Shown piece by piece: positions 60,155 through 64,000 of a stretch of DNA of 64,000 bases. The DNA lies in assembly GCF_019793465.1 (NCBI RefSeq), contig NZ_JAILYJ010000014.1, positions 1-64,000 on the forward strand, in the 5' to 3' direction. The notes below the pieces were generated by a model. That model made no database searches. It had not been told where the DNA came from and saw only the letters and a list, made by a program, of their open reading frames with translations. Each line of letters starts with the position of its first letter. Positions within the stretch are counted from its first letter, which is position 1. Origin of the DNA: Rhizobium croatiense. Its GTDB lineage: Bacteria; Pseudomonadota; Alphaproteobacteria; Rhizobiales; Rhizobiaceae. Position numbers and translations under genes: made by a program.

Positions 60155-60855
60155 TGGCCGCTCTCCTTGAAGTCCAGGGACTGAACGCCTGGTACGGCGA
60201 AAGCCATGTCCTGCACGGCGTCGACATGCGGGTGGCCGAAGGCGAGACGATCACCATTCTCGGCCGCAACGGCGTCGGCAAGACGACGACGCTGCGCACC
60301 ATTACCGGCATCGTGCGCGCCCGCACGGGCAGGATCAGCTTTGCCGGCAGCGATATGATGCAGGTGCCGCTGCACAAGACGGCGCATCGCGGCATCGGCT
60401 TCGTGCCGGAGGAGCGCGGCATCTTTTCGACGCTGACCGTGTCGGAAAACCTGCTGCTGCCGCCTGTCGTGGCGAAGGGCGGAATGACGCTCGACGAAAT
60501 TTACGAGCTCTTTCCCAATCTCTACGAGCGTCGCGGCAGCCCGGGCACCAAGCTTTCCGGCGGCGAGCAGCAGATGCTGGCGATCGCGCGAATCCTGCGC
60601 ACCGGCGTCCGGCTGCTCATTCTCGACGAACCGACCGAGGGGCTTGCCCCCGTCATCGTCCAGCGCATCGGCGAGGTGCTGCAGACGCTGAAAGGACGCG
60701 GCATGACGATCCTGCTCGTCGAGCAGAACTTCCGCTTCGCCAGCCGTATTGCCGATCGCTTCTATCTGATGGATCATGGGCAGATGGTGTCGGAATTCCC
60801 GGTCGGCGAACTGCCGCAGCGCATGGATACGCTGCACAAGGTTCTGGGAGTGTGA
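60154..60855 (+). CDS. Liv-type ABC transporter ATP-binding protein (LivF-like)
   Basis: A 233-residue ABC ATPase. Walker A GRNGVGKTT near residue 36, signature LSGGEQQMLAIARIL, Walker B LLILDEPTEGLAP. Start ATG 60154 overlaps the LivG-like stop; GGAGGAG upstream confirms it over TTG 60151. Confidence 0.91.
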   Translation: MAALLEVQGLNAWYGESHVLHGVDMRVAEGETITILGRNGVGKTTTLRTITGIVRARTGRISFAGSDMMQVPLHKTAHRGIGFVPEERGIFSTLTVSENLLLPPVVAKGGMTLDEIYELFPNLYERRGSPGTKLSGGEQQMLAIARILRTGVRLLILDEPTEGLAPVIVQRIGEVLQTLKGRGMTILLVEQNFRFASRIADRFYLMDHGQMVSEFPVGELPQRMDTLHKVLGV

Positions 60856-60859
60856 CCAG

Positions 60860-61747
60860 ATGACGATGATCTTCGGCATTCCCCTGCAGGCGCTGCTCGG
60901 CCAGCTGTTGATCGGCCTGATCAACGGCTCGTTCTATGCGCTGCTCAGCCTCGGCCTTGCCATCATCTTCGGCCTGCTCAGGGTGATCAACTTCGCCCAT
61001 GGCGCACAGTACATGCTTGGCGCCTTCGTCGCCTATCTGCTGCTGACCTATGCCGGCATCGGCTATTGGCCGTCGCTGATCCTGGCGCCCGTCATCGTCG
61101 GCCTTGCCGGCGCGGTCATCGAGCGGCTGTTCCTGCGCCGGCTCTACGATCTCGATCCGCTCTACGGCCTGCTCTTCACCTTCGGGCTGGCACTCGCCGT
61201 CGAAGGCACCTTCCGCTATCTCTACGGCTCGTCCGGCCAGCCCTACGCAACGCCGCCCGCCCTTGCCGGCGGGGCCAATCTCGGCTTCATGTTCCTGCCG
61301 ATCTATCGCGGCTGGGTGGTGGTCGTCTCGCTCGTCGTCTGCCTCGGCACATGGCTGCTGATCGAAAAGACCAAGCTCGGCGCCTATCTCCGCGCCGCCA
61401 CCGAAAACGCCGTGCTGGTGCAGGTCTTCGGCGTCAACGTGCCGATGCTCCTGACCTTCACCTACGCACTCGGCGCGGGGCTTGCGGCCTTTGCCGGGGT
61501 GCTGGCCGCGCCGATCTACCAAGTCTCGCCGCTGATGGGCTCGAACATGATCATCGTCGTCTTCGCCGTGGTCGTGGTCGGCGGCATGGGATCGATCATG
61601 GGTGCGATCATCACCGGCTACGTGCTCGGTATTGCCGAGGGCCTGACCAAGGTCTTCTATCCCGAGGCCTCCAATATCGTGATCTTCGTCATTATGGCGA
61701 TCGTGCTTCTCATCAGGCCCGCGGGCCTCTTCGGCCGGGATGCTTGA
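60860..61747 (+). CDS. Liv-type ABC transporter permease (LivH-like)
   Basis: A 295-residue inner-membrane protein with eight or nine spans. LivH-type motifs: LINGSFYALLSLGLAIIFGL, INFAHGAQYMLGAF and VVVVGGMGSIMGAIITGYVLG. Five bases after the LivF-like stop. Co-translated with the second permease. Confidence 0.9.
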   Translation: MTMIFGIPLQALLGQLLIGLINGSFYALLSLGLAIIFGLLRVINFAHGAQYMLGAFVAYLLLTYAGIGYWPSLILAPVIVGLAGAVIERLFLRRLYDLDPLYGLLFTFGLALAVEGTFRYLYGSSGQPYATPPALAGGANLGFMFLPIYRGWVVVVSLVVCLGTWLLIEKTKLGAYLRAATENAVLVQVFGVNVPMLLTFTYALGAGLAAFAGVLAAPIYQVSPLMGSNMIIVVFAVVVVGGMGSIMGAIITGYVLGIAEGLTKVFYPEASNIVIFVIMAIVLLIRPAGLFGRDA

Positions 61748-61748
61748 C

Positions 61749-62738
61749 ATGGCTGACATCACCGAAACCATCCGAACGGAAAAAAGCCGAACCGCCCTTT
61801 CGGTGCAGGCCGCTTTCCTCGCCATCGGGCTGCTGCTGCTCCTGCTCGCGCCGTTCTTCTTCTATCCGATCTTCCTGATGAAGCTGCTCTGCTTCGCGCT
61901 GTTTGCCTGCGCCTTCAACCTGCTGCTCGGCTATACCGGCCTGCTGTCCTTCGGCCACGCCACCTTCTTCGGCGGCGCGGCCTATTTCACCGCCTATACG
62001 GTGAAGGCATGGGGCCTGCCGCCGGAACTTGGCATCCTGATCGGGGTGGCGGGGGCTGCGTTTCTCGGCCTCGTCATGGGTTTCTTCGCCATCCGCCGCC
62101 AGGGCATTTATTTCGCGATGATCACGCTGGCGCTGTCGCAGATGTTCTTCTTCTTCTGCCTGCAGGCGGAGTTCACCGAAGGTGAGGACGGCATCCAGTC
62201 GGTGCCGCGCGGCCATCTCTTCGGGTTCATCGATCTGAACAGCTCGACCAACATGTATTATTTCGTGCTGGCCGTCTTCCTCGTCGGCATCTTGATCATC
62301 TGGCGTTTCATCAATTCGCCGTTCGGCATGATCCTGAAATCGATCCGCGAGAACGAACAGCGGGCGATCTCGCTCGGCTATTCCGTGGCGCGCTACAAGC
62401 TCGGCGCCTTCGTCATGTCGGCAGCCCTTGCGGGGCTGGCGGGCGCGGTCAAATCGATCGTCTTCCAGTTCGCGACGCTGACCGACGTCGCCTGGCAGAT
62501 GTCGGGCGAGGTGATCCTGATGACGCTGCTCGGCGGCATCGGCACGCTGATCGGCCCACTCTTCGGCGCCGGATTGGTCGTCGTGCTGGAAAACTACCTC
62601 GCCACCTCGGAATTTCCGGTGACGATCATCACCGGCATCGTCTTCATGGTCTGCGTGCTGATCTTCCGCCGCGGTATCATCGGCGAATTCTACGCTTCGC
62701 GGCTGGGGCGGAAGCTGGGCTTCGTCTATCGCCGCTGA
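61749..62738 (+). CDS. Liv-type ABC transporter permease (LivM-like)
   Basis: A 329-residue membrane protein. LivM-type features: NLLLGYTGLLSFGHATFFGGAAY, SIRENEQRAISLGY near residue 200, and LGGIGTLIGPLFGAG. Start ATG 61749 (one base after the LivH-like stop) or ATG 61740 overlapping it. Completes the transporter. Confidence 0.9.
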   Translation: MADITETIRTEKSRTALSVQAAFLAIGLLLLLLAPFFFYPIFLMKLLCFALFACAFNLLLGYTGLLSFGHATFFGGAAYFTAYTVKAWGLPPELGILIGVAGAAFLGLVMGFFAIRRQGIYFAMITLALSQMFFFFCLQAEFTEGEDGIQSVPRGHLFGFIDLNSSTNMYYFVLAVFLVGILIIWRFINSPFGMILKSIRENEQRAISLGYSVARYKLGAFVMSAALAGLAGAVKSIVFQFATLTDVAWQMSGEVILMTLLGGIGTLIGPLFGAGLVVVLENYLATSEFPVTIITGIVFMVCVLIFRRGIIGEFYASRLGRKLGFVYRR

Positions 62739-62770
62739 ACGGGCGGCATCTGGGGCTTCGTGCAGGGCAC

Positions 62771-64000
62771 ATGGATCGTTACGACTACATCATAATCGGG
62801 GCAGGCAGCGCCGGCTGTGTGCTTGCCAACCGGCTTTCTGCCGACGGCAAGAGCATAGTGCTGCTGCTCGAAGCCGGCGGCAACGACAATTACCACTGGA
62901 TCCATATCCCGGTCGGCTATCTCTACTGCATCAACAATCCGCGCACCGACTGGTGCTTCACCACCGCGCCGGAAGCGGGGTTGAACGGCCGGGCGCTGAG
63001 CTATCCGCGCGGCAAGGTGCTCGGCGGCTGCTCGTCGATCAACGGCATGATCTACATGCGCGGCCAGGCGCGCGACTACGATCTCTGGCGGCAGATGGGG
63101 TGCACCGGCTGGGGCTGGGATGATGTTCTGCCGTTCTTTCGCAAGTCCGAGGATTTTTATCGCGGCGAAGACGAGATGCATGGCGTCGGCGGCGAATGGC
63201 GCATCGAGAAGGCGCGCGTGCGCTGGGCGGTGCTCGACGCCTTCCAGCAGGCGGCGAGAGAAGCCGGCATTCCGGAGACGGCGGATTTCAACCGCGGCAA
63301 CAATGAAGGCTCCGGCTATTTCGACGTCAACCAGCGTTCCGGCATTCGCTGGAACACCTCGAAAGCCTTCCTGCGCCCGGCGCGCAAGCGCTCCAACCTG
63401 ACCGTGCTGACCAAGGCGCAGGTCCGGCGGCTGCTGGTGGAGGAGGGCGCCGTCGCCGGCGTCGAATTCCAGCACGACGGCGTGGCGAAACGCGCTTATG
63501 CCGCCCGAGAAACCATCCTTTCGGCCGGTTCGATCGGCTCGCCGCATATTCTCGAACTCTCCGGCATCGGCCGGGGCGATGTGCTGCAGCGGGCGGGCGT
63601 CGATGTCGTCACCGAGGTCAAGGGTGTCGGCGAGAACCTGCAGGACCATCTCCAACTGCGTCTGGCCTATAAGGTGACTGGCGTTCCGACGCTGAACGAG
63701 AAGGCGACGAAGCTGATCGGCAAGGCGGCGATCGGGCTCGAATATCTCGTTCGCCGCTCCGGGCCGATGGCGATGGCGCCGAGCCAGCTCGGCATCTTCA
63801 CCCGCTCGGGGCCTGATCGCGAGACGCCTGATTTGCAATATCACGTGCAGCCGGTGTCGCTGGAAAAATTCGGCGATCCCGTCCACCCTTTCCCGGCGAT
63901 CACGGCGAGCGTCTGCAATCTGCGACCGGAAAGCCGGGGTTCGGTGCACCTGTCGAGCCCGGATTTTGCCGCCCAGCCGACGATCAGCCCGAAATACCTC
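62771..64000 (+). CDS. GMC-family oxidoreductase (choline-dehydrogenase-like), cut by the window end
   Basis: 410 codons of an open frame that continues past 64000. The FAD-binding dinucleotide motif IIIGAGSAGCVLANRL is near residue 7 and the GMC signature GKVLGGCSSINGMIYMRGQ near 80; a second GMC motif, SAGSIGSPHILELSGIG, lies near 255. The family oxidises alcohols such as choline, other amino alcohols or aromatic alcohols. It follows the Liv-type permease by 32 bases and is probably co-transcribed, so it may act on the imported compound. Catalytic His residues would be in the missing C-terminus. Confidence 0.9.
   Translation, partial: MDRYDYIIIGAGSAGCVLANRLSADGKSIVLLLEAGGNDNYHWIHIPVGYLYCINNPRTDWCFTTAPEAGLNGRALSYPRGKVLGGCSSINGMIYMRGQARDYDLWRQMGCTGWGWDDVLPFFRKSEDFYRGEDEMHGVGGEWRIEKARVRWAVLDAFQQAAREAGIPETADFNRGNNEGSGYFDVNQRSGIRWNTSKAFLRPARKRSNLTVLTKAQVRRLLVEEGAVAGVEFQHDGVAKRAYAARETILSAGSIGSPHILELSGIGRGDVLQRAGVDVVTEVKGVGENLQDHLQLRLAYKVTGVPTLNEKATKLIGKAAIGLEYLVRRSGPMAMAPSQLGIFTRSGPDRETPDLQYHVQPVSLEKFGDPVHPFPAITASVCNLRPESRGSVHLSSPDFAAQPTISPKYL

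Overview
The window reads as chromosome or large-replicon sequence from a Rhizobium-type alphaproteobacterium (R. leguminosarum/R. etli group most likely). The evidence is high GC, alphaproteobacterial porin and KdpFABCDE-PtsN genes, two adjacent Ku genes with split LigD modules, several CUT1- and Liv-type ABC transporters, and palindromic intergenic repeats of the kind scattered through rhizobial genomes. No tRNA, rRNA, CRISPR array, transposase or replication origin was seen. The replicon cannot be assigned from sequence alone.

Layout. 1-14250: end of a sugar-isomerase/HPPD-like gene, an SDR, then glgX - topoisomerase IB - LigD-type polymerase; a small convergent operon (Lys-rich DNA-binding-like protein, DUF3175, GST); a frameshifted hypothetical gene; a large hybrid histidine kinase; small proteins (two short ORFs, DUF2934); UdgX; cardiolipin synthase with an EEP-family phosphodiesterase. 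14500-19400: a copper-handling block on the minus strand (CopL-like, lipoprotein, TolC-type, multicopper oxidase, cupredoxin, CusF-like, DUF411). 20380-24300: ferric-iron ABC transporter. 24550-30770: GntR regulator, PLP-dependent transsulfuration-type enzyme and a complete sugar-type ABC transporter. 30990-33810: Ku - Ku - ATP-dependent ligase. 34100-41600: peptidase T, a SleB-type hydrolase, the sulfate transporter operon and a porin. 41650-50620: ptsN and kdpEDCBAF plus an extra small membrane peptide. 50920-57030: CopC-like protein, polyol dehydrogenase, DedA, FAD oxidoreductase, DUF4126, glutaryl-CoA dehydrogenase, cupin. 57030-64000: LysR regulator divergent from a Liv-type ABC operon that runs into a GMC dehydrogenase cut off by the window edge.

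The theme that ties scattered genes together is a set of promoter-like sites fitting the alphaproteobacterial general-stress sigma factor (EcfG/RpoE2) pattern GGAAC-N18/19-TT. They lie close upstream of glgX-topIB-ligD(pol), the KGG/DUF3175/GST operon, the frameshifted gene, a two-small-ORF unit, the DUF2934 gene, Ku-Ku-LigD(lig), and more weakly udgX. If real, the window carries a stress-induced DNA-maintenance set: end joining split over two loci, an eukaryote-like topoisomerase, a covalent uracil-binding protein, and small basic proteins of unknown job. This is an inference from motif reading and needs expression data.
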